Source: Blautia sp. An249 (GTDB lineage Bacteria; Bacillota; Clostridia; Lachnospirales; Lachnospiraceae). From it: a DNA stretch of 64,000 nucleotides. Location: positions 1 to 64,000 of the forward strand of contig NZ_NFJL01000006.1 of NCBI RefSeq assembly GCF_002159835.1, in the 5' to 3' direction. How positions within the stretch are numbered: the stretch's first letter is position 1; each line of letters starts with the position of its first letter. The position numbers and the translations under genes were made by a program. Shown piece after piece: positions 8,540 to 17,235 of this stretch. The notes beneath the pieces were generated by a model. That model saw nothing but the letters and a program-made list of their open reading frames with translations, did not search any database and had not been told where the DNA came from.

Positions 8540-8867
8540 AGTCAATCGCTATGAATATGAGGGGAAGATAATAGAGATTCCCCTGCGATGGGATGAACAC
8601 TCAAAGAAAGAAATCGAGGATTACAGTTTATTTATAGAACAGTCCCCGATCTACACTCCGGAGGGACGTCCCCTTCTTCTGACCATTGAGGACGCCTGTC
8701 CTCACGCCGTCATGGTAGATGATGATCCCGCAAGTATTGACTGCGGTTCCTGCGTCTACTTCCGGCAGCCAGCCGAATCAATTCTGGGTGTCTGCCACAA
8801 TGAAAAAATGCGCTGTGTTTCGGCAAAGCAAAGGAACACAAGTTCAAACAAGGAGGAAACATTATGA
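8532..8867 (+). CDS. Cys-containing protein of unknown function, 111 aa
   Basis: ATG 8532 overlaps the TetR stop, and its own end overlaps the next gene by four bases, so translation is coupled through all three. The middle carries DACPHAVMVDDDPASIDCG, then CVYF and GVCHNEKMRC, five cysteines that could bind a metal. No signal peptide or membrane segment is seen. I recognise no named family. Its place between a regulator and a sorted surface protein suggests an accessory function to that system. Confidence 0.65.
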   Translation: MSKVNRYEYEGKIIEIPLRWDEHSKKEIEDYSLFIEQSPIYTPEGRPLLLTIEDACPHAVMVDDDPASIDCGSCVYFRQPAESILGVCHNEKMRCVSAKQRNTSSNKEETL

Positions 8868-11800
8868 AAAAACGATTATTTGCGGCGTTTGTCTGCCTGT
8901 GCATGATCGTGTCTCTGCTGCCGACAATGGCGTTTGCCGAAGCAGGCGTACAGGACAGCGGTATTGTCACAAGTGAAAGCGGGCTGTGTGAACACCACAC
9001 CCAGCATGACGAAAGCTGCGGCTACACCGAGGGGACAGCGGAAATTCCCTGTTCCCATGAACACAACGAGAGTTGCGGCGGGCTGACCGACCCGGAAGCC
9101 TGCAATCACAGCCATGATGAAACCTGCGGCTATGTTCCCGCCACAGAGGGAACGCCCTGCACCTTTGTTTGTGAAGTCTGCGACGCACAGGACAGTGGAA
9201 ACCCGGCAACTCCGTCCGACGCACAGCCGGAAGAATGTACCTGTGAAACCCTCTGCACCGAGGAAGAAATCAATGCGGATTGCCCGGTCTGCTCTGTGGA
9301 GGGTGCTGAACTGGACAAGGTTTGCGTCGGTGTAGCTCCTATGCTGCCCGTCACGGCGCTGGCGGCTGCGCCGATCGGACAGGTGCTTTATGTAGGTGGT
9401 GTGCAAATATCTTCCACCGGCTACTGGACGACCGACAGCGATGGAAACGTCACCGCATCCACAGCCGGTGAAACACCGACGGACAACTATATCAGTTATG
9501 ACGCAGAGAACAATGTCCTGACCCTGCACAACGCCACCATTAAAAATGAATTGGAGTTTAATGAGAGTATTGAAGGTGGCACATTCATTAGTGGTTCGGC
9601 CATTGGCGTGTTCAATAAGTCTGGCAATGCAGAATTGACCATCAGCTTGGTGGGCACCAATACAATCGCAAACGTCGGCAAAGGGATTTTTGTATTGGCC
9701 AGCTCCGCTTCTACCGGCAGCTCCAACCTGACCATCCAGGGCGACGGCAGTCTGAATGCCAGCGCCAGTCAGACCGGCATCTGGGTTCAGAGCAACGGTA
9801 ACAATGCTGCCCTGTGTGTCGAGAATGCCGAGGTCACTGCATCACCTGATGGCGCTGTCAAAAATGGTGTTTTAGTGCAGGCCAAAGATGGCTCGGATGT
9901 ATCGCTGACTGTGAACGGCGGCAGTCTGACCGCCAGTGTTAATGCTAATATCTGGTTTCAGTTTGGCTCCGGTGTTTCCGGCTCCGGCACACCCACAGTG
10001 ACCGTCAGCAACAATGCCATTGTGCGGGCCAACGGCGGGATTGCGAATACTTCTTCTACTTCGATTCAGTACGGAACAGGCAACAAAGAAAACGGCGGCA
10101 TCGTCTGGAACGGCACGGGCGGCACCGTGTACGGCGATGTGGAATTGCAGGAGGATTTGGAGATTGGCGAGGGCGAGAGCCTGACGCTGGATGACGGTGC
10201 AAGCCTGGACGCTGGAAATCATAATGTGATCGTGGACGGCGGAACGCTGGACGAAAACCTTGCAAATAGTTTGGGCGACAGTGTGAAGTATGCGCCCACC
10301 ATCACGACCCACCCGAAAAATGTGGAAGTAAAAGAAAAGGAAACTGCTACCTTTACCGTGGAAGCCACCGGCAGCGATTTGTCCTATCAGTGGCAGCAAA
10401 GCACCGATAACGGAAGTAAGTGGACGAATATTACAGGCGAAACCAACGCCACCTATACCATTGCGACTACCACAATGGACATGAGCGGCACTCAATACCG
10501 TTGTGTTGTGAAAAACAGTATAGATGAAGTAACAAGTGACGTTGCTCTCCTCAAGGTAAAACATAATTTGGTAAAGATCGAATATAAAGCACCAACCTGC
10601 ACAGTGAATGGAAACGAAGAATACTGGACTTGCGACACCTGCGATAAATACTTCAGCGACGCCAACGGTGATACCGAAATTGCAAAGGATTCCTGGATTA
10701 TTAGCGCAATTAATCATGATTGGAACGATGCGGTTTACACATGGGACGATGACGGAAGCACCTGTACTGCTACCCGTACCTGCAAAAACGACAGCGCTCA
10801 TACGGAAAAAGCTACGGCAACGGTAACAGGCGCACAGACCAAAGCGCCGACCTGCACCCAGATGGGCGAAACCACCTATACGGCTGCCTTTGAGGCGAGC
10901 TAGGCAATGACACAGACAAAAGTGCTTGCAGACATTCCTGCCATCGGTCACAGCTATGGTGAACCGGTCTGGAGCTGGTCAGAGGATGGAAAAACCTGCA
11001 AGGTGACATTTACCTGTGAAAAGGATGAAACCCATAAGGAAAGCCCGAAGGTAGATGTAACATCAGCAGTAAAGACCCCTGCTACCTGCACGGAAACAGG
11101 TGTAACCACTTATACAGCAACCGTTGAATTTAACGGCCAGACCTACACAGATACGAAGGATGTGGCAGACATCCCGGCCACCGGCCACAGCTATGGCAAA
11201 CCTGTTTGGAACTGGTCGGAGGATGGAAAAACCTGCACGGTGACGTTTACCTGTGAAAAGGATGAAACCCATAAGGAAAGCCCGAAGGTAGATGTAACAT
11301 CAGCAGTAAAGACCCCTGCTACCTGCACGGAAACAGGTGTAACCACTTATACAGCAACCGTTGAATTTAACGGCCAGACCTACACAGATACGAAGGATGT
11401 GGCAGACATCCCGGCCACCGGTCACAGCTATGACAATGGCAAATGTACTGTCTGCGGTGCGATTGCTTCCGATTTCAAGGTCATCATCACAGCCGGGGCA
11501 AACGGTAGCTGGCAGAAAGGCACAAAGGACGGTCTTACCTTTACTTCCAATGCAGCTTATAAACACTTCCAGAAGGTACAGGTAGACGGCAAAGACCTGG
11601 ATGCTTCCAACTACACAGTAAAGGAAGGCAGCACCATTGTCACTTTGAAAACTTCCTATCTGGAAACTCTGTCTGTGGGCAAACACACACTGGCTATCGT
11701 TTCTGAAACCGGTACTGCTACTACAGAATTTACCATCAAGGCAGCGGCTTCTGCTAATGATCGTAATCCGGCAAATCCGAATGGAGAAGCTACAGAGTCT

Positions 11801-11914
11801 GTACAGACTGGGGACAATACCAATATAATGTTATGGATAGTTATGCTGTTTGTTTCAGCGAGCATTCTTGGAATTGCTGTTTATGAAAAACGAAAAAAAC
11901 ATATGGAAAATTAG
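8864..11914 (+). pseudogene. Large sorted surface protein gene interrupted by one in-frame TAG
   Basis: The frame starts at ATG 8864 with a signal peptide (MKKRLFAAFVCLCMIVSLLP) and runs to 11914 in a single frame (1017 codons) except for a TAG at 10901-10903. Order of parts: a Cys/His-rich segment with HDESCGY-type repeats; a beta-helix-like repeat region; an Ig-like domain near 10290-10560 (APTITTHPKNVEVKEKE, SYQWQQ); Cys-containing 79-aa repeats; and a C-terminal sorting signal, VQTGD, followed by a membrane segment and KRKK. The context EAS-stop-AMTQTKVLADIPA suggests a TGG to TAG change. As it stands, the first part (679 aa) lacks the anchor and the second lacks a signal peptide. A cell-wall adhesin-like role is inferred. 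Confidence 0.8.
10946..11419 (+). repeat. Two tandem 237-bp repeats in the surface protein gene
   Basis: Two nearly identical 79-residue units start with GHSYG at 10946 and 11183; a third truncated unit begins at 11420. Most of each unit is identical at the DNA level, so copy number may vary by recombination. Confidence 0.9.
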
Positions 11915-11925
11915 GGTACAGTAAC

Positions 11926-11955
11926 AATAGAGCAGCGAATTTACGCTGCTCTATT
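11926..11955. terminator. Bidirectional terminator between surface gene and dut
   Basis: AATAGAGCAGC and GCTGCTCTATT form a perfect 11-bp stem. It serves the plus-strand surface gene and the minus-strand dut operon. Confidence 0.8.
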
Positions 11956-11977
11956 TCTTAGTGTAAAACTATTTAAT

Positions 11978-12391
11978 TTATATTCCAGTGCTTCCAAAAG
12001 AATTTTTCCCCCGCTGTTTTCCATGTTCAAAAACAAAATCTGCAATAATCACGGGAGTAATAACCAACTGTCCAATCCTAGTGTTTTTCTTTAAGATATG
12101 CTCCTGATTGCTAACATTACTGATGATAGCGTGAATTTCACCTCGATAGCCGGAGTCAATAGGCGGCAGTTCGCAGATTAGTCCTTTGATTGCCATGCTG
12201 CTTCTTGGAAAGACATATCCGGCGTATCCATCAGGGATTTCCAGTCCAAAGCCGAGTGGGATTTTGATAATATCTCCGGGTTTTAGTGTGCAGTCAAAAG
12301 GAATATATACATCCGCTCCAGCGTCATTTTCATGAGGGCGGAAAGGACAATGCTCTTTGGCGACGCCAAAATCAATCAGTCTTATTTTCAT
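11978..12391 (-). CDS. dut: dUTP diphosphatase
   Basis: The 137-aa protein has all five motifs of trimeric dUTPases: NDAGADVY, PRSSMA, PIDSGYRGEIHA, RIGQLVI and the C-terminal RGKNSFGSTG. It hydrolyses dUTP to dUMP and pyrophosphate, keeping uracil out of DNA and supplying dUMP. Its ATG overlaps the stop of the thyX gene (TAATG), so it is the last gene of a coupled operon headed by mobC. With ThyX next to it, the product dUMP can go straight to dTMP. A dut gene on an integrative element recalls phage nucleotide modules. Confidence 0.95.
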   Translation of the reverse strand: MKIRLIDFGVAKEHCPFRPHENDAGADVYIPFDCTLKPGDIIKIPLGFGLEIPDGYAGYVFPRSSMAIKGLICELPPIDSGYRGEIHAIISNVSNQEHILKKNTRIGQLVITPVIIADFVFEHGKQRGKNSFGSTGI

Positions 12392-13155
12392 TAATTGTCA
12401 CCTCCCATGAGAAGCGGATAGTCCTGTAAGAGGATATCAGTTGGTCTCAACGCCTTGGCGATAGGATGTCCGCAGCCCATTTTTCCTTCCAGGCATTTTC
12501 CACGCTGACAGAATGGGCCAGTCAGTTCCGGGAGAAAGAGCGCAGGACTTAAATCATACAGAGCTTTCCAGATTTTCAGGATCACGATCCTCATTTCATC
12601 CGTATTACGTCTGCAGGAACGCTGCCCGATCATATGCTTCCACTGATAGGGAGTTGCACTGATAAGCAATACATTTCTAAGTGCCTGGGGCAGCAGATAT
12701 CCTGCCGAGTCATGACCGATACCTGTATTGCAGAGCTGTCCATAATAATTTATATCGGACAGACAACTTGTTTCATATAACTTCTGAACTGCTGGCGGAG
12801 CTGCAAGGATCTCATAAGGTTTTACAAAATCCGCCTGTCCGAAATAGTTGCTGTACTGGAGAGAAGCGCTCATGAACTTTACCTCGTTCTGGTGCCGGGT
12901 GATCTGGGAAAGAAATCTCCGGCTGGCACCCACTACAGCTACCGTGATCACGGCAAATTTCTGAATGGCAGGGTGTGGAAGACTTCCCATATTTTTTACA
13001 GTGTCATTTGTAAAGGCATGGTTATACAGCCGGATCAGATCCTCCATGTTGTGAATGAGATGTCCGCGCTGGGTCAGTCTGGCGGCAAATACCATAGTCT
13101 TTTCTGCTTCACTGACTGCAGAACAATTCAGGATCTTCGTTTCAATTCTGTTCAT
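12391..13155 (-). CDS. thyX: FAD-dependent thymidylate synthase (ThyX), divergent signature
   Basis: The 254-aa protein resembles ThyX, which makes dTMP from dUMP using methylene-tetrahydrofolate and FAD. The signature region reads RHQNEVKFMSASLQYS in place of the classic RHRxxSxNExSxRYS, so several usual contacts are changed. The C-terminal block QWKHMIGQRSCRRNTDEMR matches the family's Arg-rich substrate region. A Cys-rich tail (CQRGKCLEGKMGCGHP) is additional. It overlaps both neighbours, the 108-aa gene and dut. The call is fairly firm; activity with the altered signature is not shown. Confidence 0.8.
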   Translation of the reverse strand: MNRIETKILNCSAVSEAEKTMVFAARLTQRGHLIHNMEDLIRLYNHAFTNDTVKNMGSLPHPAIQKFAVITVAVVGASRRFLSQITRHQNEVKFMSASLQYSNYFGQADFVKPYEILAAPPAVQKLYETSCLSDINYYGQLCNTGIGHDSAGYLLPQALRNVLLISATPYQWKHMIGQRSCRRNTDEMRIVILKIWKALYDLSPALFLPELTGPFCQRGKCLEGKMGCGHPIAKALRPTDILLQDYPLLMGGDN

Positions 13156-13468
13156 ATGTGCCCTCCTCTTTGATGATCGCTGCCAACAGAAAGAGATAGT
13201 TCAGGCTGTCGGTGATCTTTTCATCCCATAAGTCTTTTGTAAAAGAAGTATTTTTTGCATAACACATATCATATAAAGATACGATATGTTTTGCCATCAT
13301 GCCAACGAGTGCCCTCTGGGGCGTGCAGTCCTGGAGTGATGCGGCTATCTTAAAAGCACTGAGCCTATCTTCATGGTCGCCTGTATATTCTTTTTTCTTC
13401 ATGCGTAACGTCTCTTCGCATTTATTTACCTGATCTGCAAAGATCAGTCTGAATTCTGATTGTGTCAT
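13142..13468 (-). CDS. 108-aa helical protein, possibly nucleotide-related
   Basis: The protein begins MTQSEFRLIFADQVNKCEETL and contains KKKEYTGDHEDRLSAFKIAA and WDEKITDSLNYLFLLAAI. The KEY...D...R...F pattern and helical make-up resemble small phage proteins of the DUF1599 / MazG-like nucleotide-modification type, an uncertain match. Its ATG overlaps the relaxase stop, and its end overlaps thyX by 14 bases. Between a relaxase and thyX-dut, a role in nucleotide supply or dNTP clearing is a reasonable guess. Confidence 0.6.
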   Translation of the reverse strand: MTQSEFRLIFADQVNKCEETLRMKKKEYTGDHEDRLSAFKIAASLQDCTPQRALVGMMAKHIVSLYDMCYAKNTSFTKDLWDEKITDSLNYLFLLAAIIKEEGTYEQN

Positions 13469-15120
13469 AGTGATTCCTCTTTCCTTTCTTTTGTTGATTT
13501 ATCATGTGATGCTGAATGAACGAGAGCTTTTTCTGTCTCCATCGCTCTTCTGTCAAGAATGGCATCTACGTTATAGGAAACGGTCTCCAGTTCTGTGCAG
13601 CGCTTTTTTAGCTCTTTCAGTTTATTTTCCTGATAGATGATTTTATCCTGTAGTTCCTGTTTCTGGGGTTTTAATGTTTTCATCGAAAGCATTTTCCCAT
13701 CAGGATAGAAGTTTTTAAGCCAGTCTCTGGCCTGTTCGTATGCCTGCAGTTCGGAACCATGTTCACGGCGGAATACCTTTTTCTTTTTGGATTTTATGAA
13801 CTCCGCATAGATACTTTTTGATGAAAAGTACTGCCCGGTGTAATGGATCTGTGCATTCAGAGTCTTCAATTCTGCTGTAAGTTCATTTAGAGTGTTACGT
13901 GCCTCGTTCAGATCCTCTTTCGCTTTAGAGGTAACTGCCGACAGATCTTCTCTGGTATCGTATCCGTGTTCCTGAATGTAGATCAGGGTATTTGCCATCT
14001 GCTGTAGATTGGTGATCTTGACCTTGCGGGCATAGGCATCGCTTTGCATTGCTTTCACATTTGTCTGTAGATCGACAACCAGGCGTAGCTGGGTTTGGTA
14101 ATAAATGATAGCGACAGGATCCTTGTGGTAATCTGCCTCTGTATAGCTGGATGCGGTCGCGCTGATCTCTGGTCGGATTCTTTTTTTGTTCTGGAGAAAC
14201 CGCTCTTCCAGATGTTCCTTGCCGTAGTTTGTTCCCAGAGCTTTTTCTGTGATCCTTCGGTCACGGTCCGGGTGCAGATAGCGGTATCTTCCCCGTTGGG
14301 AAAGCACGGATATGTTGTAATTCTCCAGAAGAAGAGATTGGAACTCTTTAAAATTTCTGGCAGATTTGGAACATTCTTCGATGGCTTTCCTGAGAAAATC
14401 TTTCTGAGTCTGAAATGTTGTGGAAGCTGGCTTGAGCCCTTTCTGTATAATTTCCCGATTGATCTGTTCAAGTTTTTTCTGGCCTCTGGCATTTGCTCGG
14501 AATTCTGTTTCTGTTATTTTTTCCGGGGCAGGTGTGAGCAGATCAAGCTGATGGAGACCTTCCCTTTCACACATGGCCATGACTTCTTTTTTCAAATGTT
14601 CCAGAAATCGGTTTGTTGAGCGATGTTTATAGCCGGCATTTTCTTCATTCGGCTTATCCATATAATTCTGGCGTTCCACAGCATATTTGCGGACACTGTT
14701 GATCACGATATGTGTATGGATGTTGCCGGAGTGATTGCTGCCATCTGTGTGAGTAACGACTACTGTCTGATAGCCGGGAAAGTTCTTTTTGGCAAATTCT
14801 AGGCAAAGCTCTTGGGCTCTTTTCCCGGTAAGTCCGCACTCCGATACATCTACAGGGTCAAAGCTGATGATGTAATGGTGACTTTTCAATTCGTTTCGTC
14901 TGCGGTTTTTCTTAAATGCTTCGTTCGTCATCCTGCATTCAATATCAAATGTATCAGGATTGCAATTAAGCCCATCCTGATAGAATTCATCTCGCAGGAT
15001 TTTCTGCCCCAGTTCATTCCGCAGGACTTCGCCGGTCTTCTCATCATGCTGAAACAGCAGGTACTCCATCGTGTCAGAATAATTGGCATTATGGCTTTTT
15101 ATGTGTTTGAGGACTGCCAG
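13465..15120 (-). CDS. Relaxase of the MobP / Tn1549 type
   Basis: The protein nicks oriT and leads single-strand transfer. The mature N-terminus probably reads AVLKHIKSHNANYSDTMEYL, typical of Tn1549-like relaxases. The metal triad region HTDGSNHSGNIHTHIVIN is clear, and the tail is a long coiled coil. The frame stays open to 15240, but those 40 codons only shadow mobC. In that frame no ATG lies near the family start. A CTG at 15120 has AGGTGA five bases upstream and is my choice (551 aa); GTG 15129 is the alternative. It overlaps mobC by 32 bases, so expression is coupled. Confidence 0.85.
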   Translation of the reverse strand: MAVLKHIKSHNANYSDTMEYLLFQHDEKTGEVLRNELGQKILRDEFYQDGLNCNPDTFDIECRMTNEAFKKNRRRNELKSHHYIISFDPVDVSECGLTGKRAQELCLEFAKKNFPGYQTVVVTHTDGSNHSGNIHTHIVINSVRKYAVERQNYMDKPNEENAGYKHRSTNRFLEHLKKEVMAMCEREGLHQLDLLTPAPEKITETEFRANARGQKKLEQINREIIQKGLKPASTTFQTQKDFLRKAIEECSKSARNFKEFQSLLLENYNISVLSQRGRYRYLHPDRDRRITEKALGTNYGKEHLEERFLQNKKRIRPEISATASSYTEADYHKDPVAIIYYQTQLRLVVDLQTNVKAMQSDAYARKVKITNLQQMANTLIYIQEHGYDTREDLSAVTSKAKEDLNEARNTLNELTAELKTLNAQIHYTGQYFSSKSIYAEFIKSKKKKVFRREHGSELQAYEQARDWLKNFYPDGKMLSMKTLKPQKQELQDKIIYQENKLKELKKRCTELETVSYNVDAILDRRAMETEKALVHSASHDKSTKERKEESL

Positions 15121-15484
15121 TATAATCACCTGCCAATCGAAGCACTTCTTTCCGCAGTGCATATAGTTCCGCGATGGCTTGTTGTATCTCTTCCTGCATG
15201 GCAAGAGAGCGCTCTCCGCCACTGTTAAAATGCCGGGCAATTTGGTTTAGGTTGGATCCGATCTTTCCATATTGTGCGAGCAGCGATTTAATTTCCTCGC
15301 CGTCAATTACAATCTGGTATTTCGGAGTCAGTTTCCTGTTTAAGATCAGATTTCGGATGAAGTCAGACCTTGTCATTTTGCATTTTTCAGCCCGATCTTC
15401 TAAGACGGACAATTCAATATCCGTCAGTCTCAGGCATATGATGTGTGTGCGTTTGTTTTCCTTGTTTCTTCTTACGGTTTTCAT
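15089..15484 (-). CDS. mobC: MobC-like relaxosome accessory protein
   Basis: The 131-aa basic protein starts MKTVRRNKENKRTHIICLRL with an RHH-like N-terminal strand and helix (DRAEKCKMTRSDFIRNLIL). It then has the MobC signature LLAQYGKIGSNLNQIARHFN. Such proteins bind oriT and help the relaxase nick it. It is the first gene of the coupled mobC-relaxase-108aa-thyX-dut operon. A GGAGGAG site precedes its ATG. The upstream region 15485-15620 has inverted repeats expected of oriT. Confidence 0.88.
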   Translation of the reverse strand: MKTVRRNKENKRTHIICLRLTDIELSVLEDRAEKCKMTRSDFIRNLILNRKLTPKYQIVIDGEEIKSLLAQYGKIGSNLNQIARHFNSGGERSLAMQEEIQQAIAELYALRKEVLRLAGDYTGSPQTHKKP

Positions 15485-15975
15485 ACTCCTCCTTCCACTT
15501 CGTGATAGATAGAGCCGCCAACAGAGGCGCCATTCACTGAAATACCGGCTGTCCCTTCCGGGTAGATTTCAGTGCTGCTCCCAACATTCTGTTGGAAGCC
15601 AATATAATTCCGATACATTTTTGATCAGTGTCTGGATTATAAAATGTACGGAAATTACTGAGGGTATGGGGAACCGGAATCCCCATCAAGAGCCCGACCA
15701 CGGAGAATGCAAAAGTCAGAAAATCTGCTTTTGTATTACGGGGTGGATCTTGCTCTTTGAAAATTCATACCCTCTCACTAATAGAAACGAAAAGGCTTAA
15801 TTTTACAGTGCAAATTATAAAAAATCTAAAACTTTTTTCTATTATCATTTGGTCTGTCAAAAATAATCAAAAAAAGTTAATTTCAGACACTGTAAATTCC
15901 CCTGATTTCCTTTCTATATATGAAGAGGTTCATATCATGCCTCTTCGTATTAAAGAATGGAAAGAGGTATGCGTG
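15485..15975. other. Noncoding region with candidate oriT inverted repeats
   Basis: This gap between mobC and the Xis-like gene has no convincing gene. It holds an inverted repeat, ACTGAAAT (15536-15543) with ATTTCAGT (15566-15573), with CCGG steps inside. It also holds CCAACA-ttc-TGTTGG (15581-15595). Position directly before mobC and the paired arms make 15520-15600 the best oriT candidate. The AT-rich remainder (15770-15930) probably holds the promoter of the Xis-like gene. Confidence 0.5.
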
Positions 15976-16158
15976 ATGGTAGAAAAACGATGTTATACAG
16001 TAGCAGAATTACAGGAAATCCTTGGAGTCAGCCGACCAACAGTCTATAGCCTTTTGAAAAGGAATGAATTTCGCTGGATCCAGTTGGACGGTGGGAAGTA
16101 CCGGATCTCCAAAAAAAGTTTTGATGACTGGCTTGATAAGCAGCCTTCTGGAGAATAA
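15976..16158 (+). CDS. Excisionase-like HTH protein
   Basis: I take ATG 15976 with GAGG eight bases upstream, giving 60 aa; the open frame extends upstream without support. The sequence YTVAELQEILGVSRPTVYSLLKR, then RKIS-like KYRISKKSFDDWLDKQ, is a helix_turn_helix_17 (excisionase) domain nearly end to end. Such small proteins bind att DNA and direct excision. It lies in front of the four-module HTH protein and the integrase, all on the same strand. Confidence 0.75.
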   Translation: MVEKRCYTVAELQEILGVSRPTVYSLLKRNEFRWIQLDGGKYRISKKSFDDWLDKQPSGE

Positions 16159-16239
16159 TTTCATATGAAAAAGTTTATCGACATAGTAACGTATTTTTAA
16201 TATTTCCGTTATCCTTTCAGCAGGAAGGGAGAATTGTCT

Positions 16240-17235
16240 ATGGATAAAAAGGAAGAATGGATGAAAGAAGAATATCAGGATTTGATCAAGGACATTGAAT
16301 CCAATAGTCCATATAAAAGAAACCCATCTCCTCAAAAGAAATGGATGAGCGTAACGGAAATGGGAGAATTGTTGGGACTTAAGAAGACGGATCGGTACTG
16401 GCTCCTTCATAAGAATGTATTTGAGTCCAGGGAGATCGCCGGCAAGCTGAGGATCAATATTGCCAGTTTTGAAAAGTGGTATGCCAATCAGGTGAAATAC
16501 CAGAAAGTGACCGGGGAAGAACCGGGACTGGAGTTAAAGGAATGGTCCTTTTCTGTACGTGATATCGCGCAGCTGTTGGAAATTGAAGAAAGCGTTGCTT
16601 ATGACTTGGTTAAAAGGGAAGAGCTTGAGACAGTTACGATTGACTACTGGAAACGGATCCCGAAAGATATATTTTGGAATTGGTACAATGGGCAGTCGAA
16701 GTATCAGACGGTTGAGGATCGCAAAGCGAACCGAGAATTATATGAGGCGACCATTAGTATGCCAGAAATGGCAAGGCTGCTAGGGATTAGCAGAAAAGAT
16801 GTTTATGCGCTGCTGAAGAGTAAAAGATATGGAAAATATTTTTCAACCGTTATTATTGCTGATCAGAAGCGGATTACAAAAGAAAGTTTTCAAAGATTTC
16901 TTGATGAGCAGGAAGAATATCAGTTGTCTCCCATTAATGATTATAAAGAACTTGCTATGGAAGAGAATATTGCTCTGGCAAATTTCAGAAGAAAGAAACT
17001 TTTACAAACCGGGGATCGAAGATGCAACGGAAATCTTAATTATCTTACCCCGGAAGAAGCGGCGCTGATGGCAAAGGTTTCACGATCCACGATCGTAAAC
17101 TGGTATCAGTGGGAAGAATTCCCGATCATACATATTGGAAACCGTGTACGGATCAGCAGAAAAGAATTTGAATCATGGCTGAAAGAAAGGGGAAAGAAAA
17201 ATGGCGTCCATACAGGAACGAAACCACAAGTATAA
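16240..17235 (+). CDS. Protein with four tandem excisionase-type HTH modules
   Basis: ATG 16240 follows GGAAGGGAG, giving 331 aa. Four similar modules are visible: MSVTEMGELLGLKKTDRYWLL, FSVRDIAQLLEIEESVAYDL, ISMPEMARLLGISRKDVYALL, and LTPEEAALMAKVSRSTIVNW. Each is followed by a strand ending in a basic R(I/K)...F..W-type unit. A single such module is usually one excisionase. Four in a row suggests binding to a multi-site region such as att arms or oriT. It overlaps the integrase start by 35 bases and is likely co-transcribed with it. Confidence 0.75.
   Translation: MDKKEEWMKEEYQDLIKDIESNSPYKRNPSPQKKWMSVTEMGELLGLKKTDRYWLLHKNVFESREIAGKLRINIASFEKWYANQVKYQKVTGEEPGLELKEWSFSVRDIAQLLEIEESVAYDLVKREELETVTIDYWKRIPKDIFWNWYNGQSKYQTVEDRKANRELYEATISMPEMARLLGISRKDVYALLKSKRYGKYFSTVIIADQKRITKESFQRFLDEQEEYQLSPINDYKELAMEENIALANFRRKKLLQTGDRRCNGNLNYLTPEEAALMAKVSRSTIVNWYQWEEFPIIHIGNRVRISRKEFESWLKERGKKNGVHTGTKPQV

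Noticed and set aside
8876-9529. A 217-codon minus-strand frame under the surface protein gene
   Set aside because: It follows the composition of the plus-strand gene, has no ribosome site, and encodes no recognisable protein; treated as a shadow.
10901-10903. TAG as pyrrolysine or other recoding
   Set aside because: No pyrrolysine genes are visible in the window, and a tryptophan codon (TGG) fits the repeat context better.
9872-10951. A 359-codon minus-strand frame opposite the surface gene
   Set aside because: Length comes from the repeat-rich, GC-richer plus-strand gene; no ribosome site and no domain.
15001-15240. Extended N-terminus of the relaxase
   Set aside because: The 40 extra codons overlap mobC and do not match the family start.
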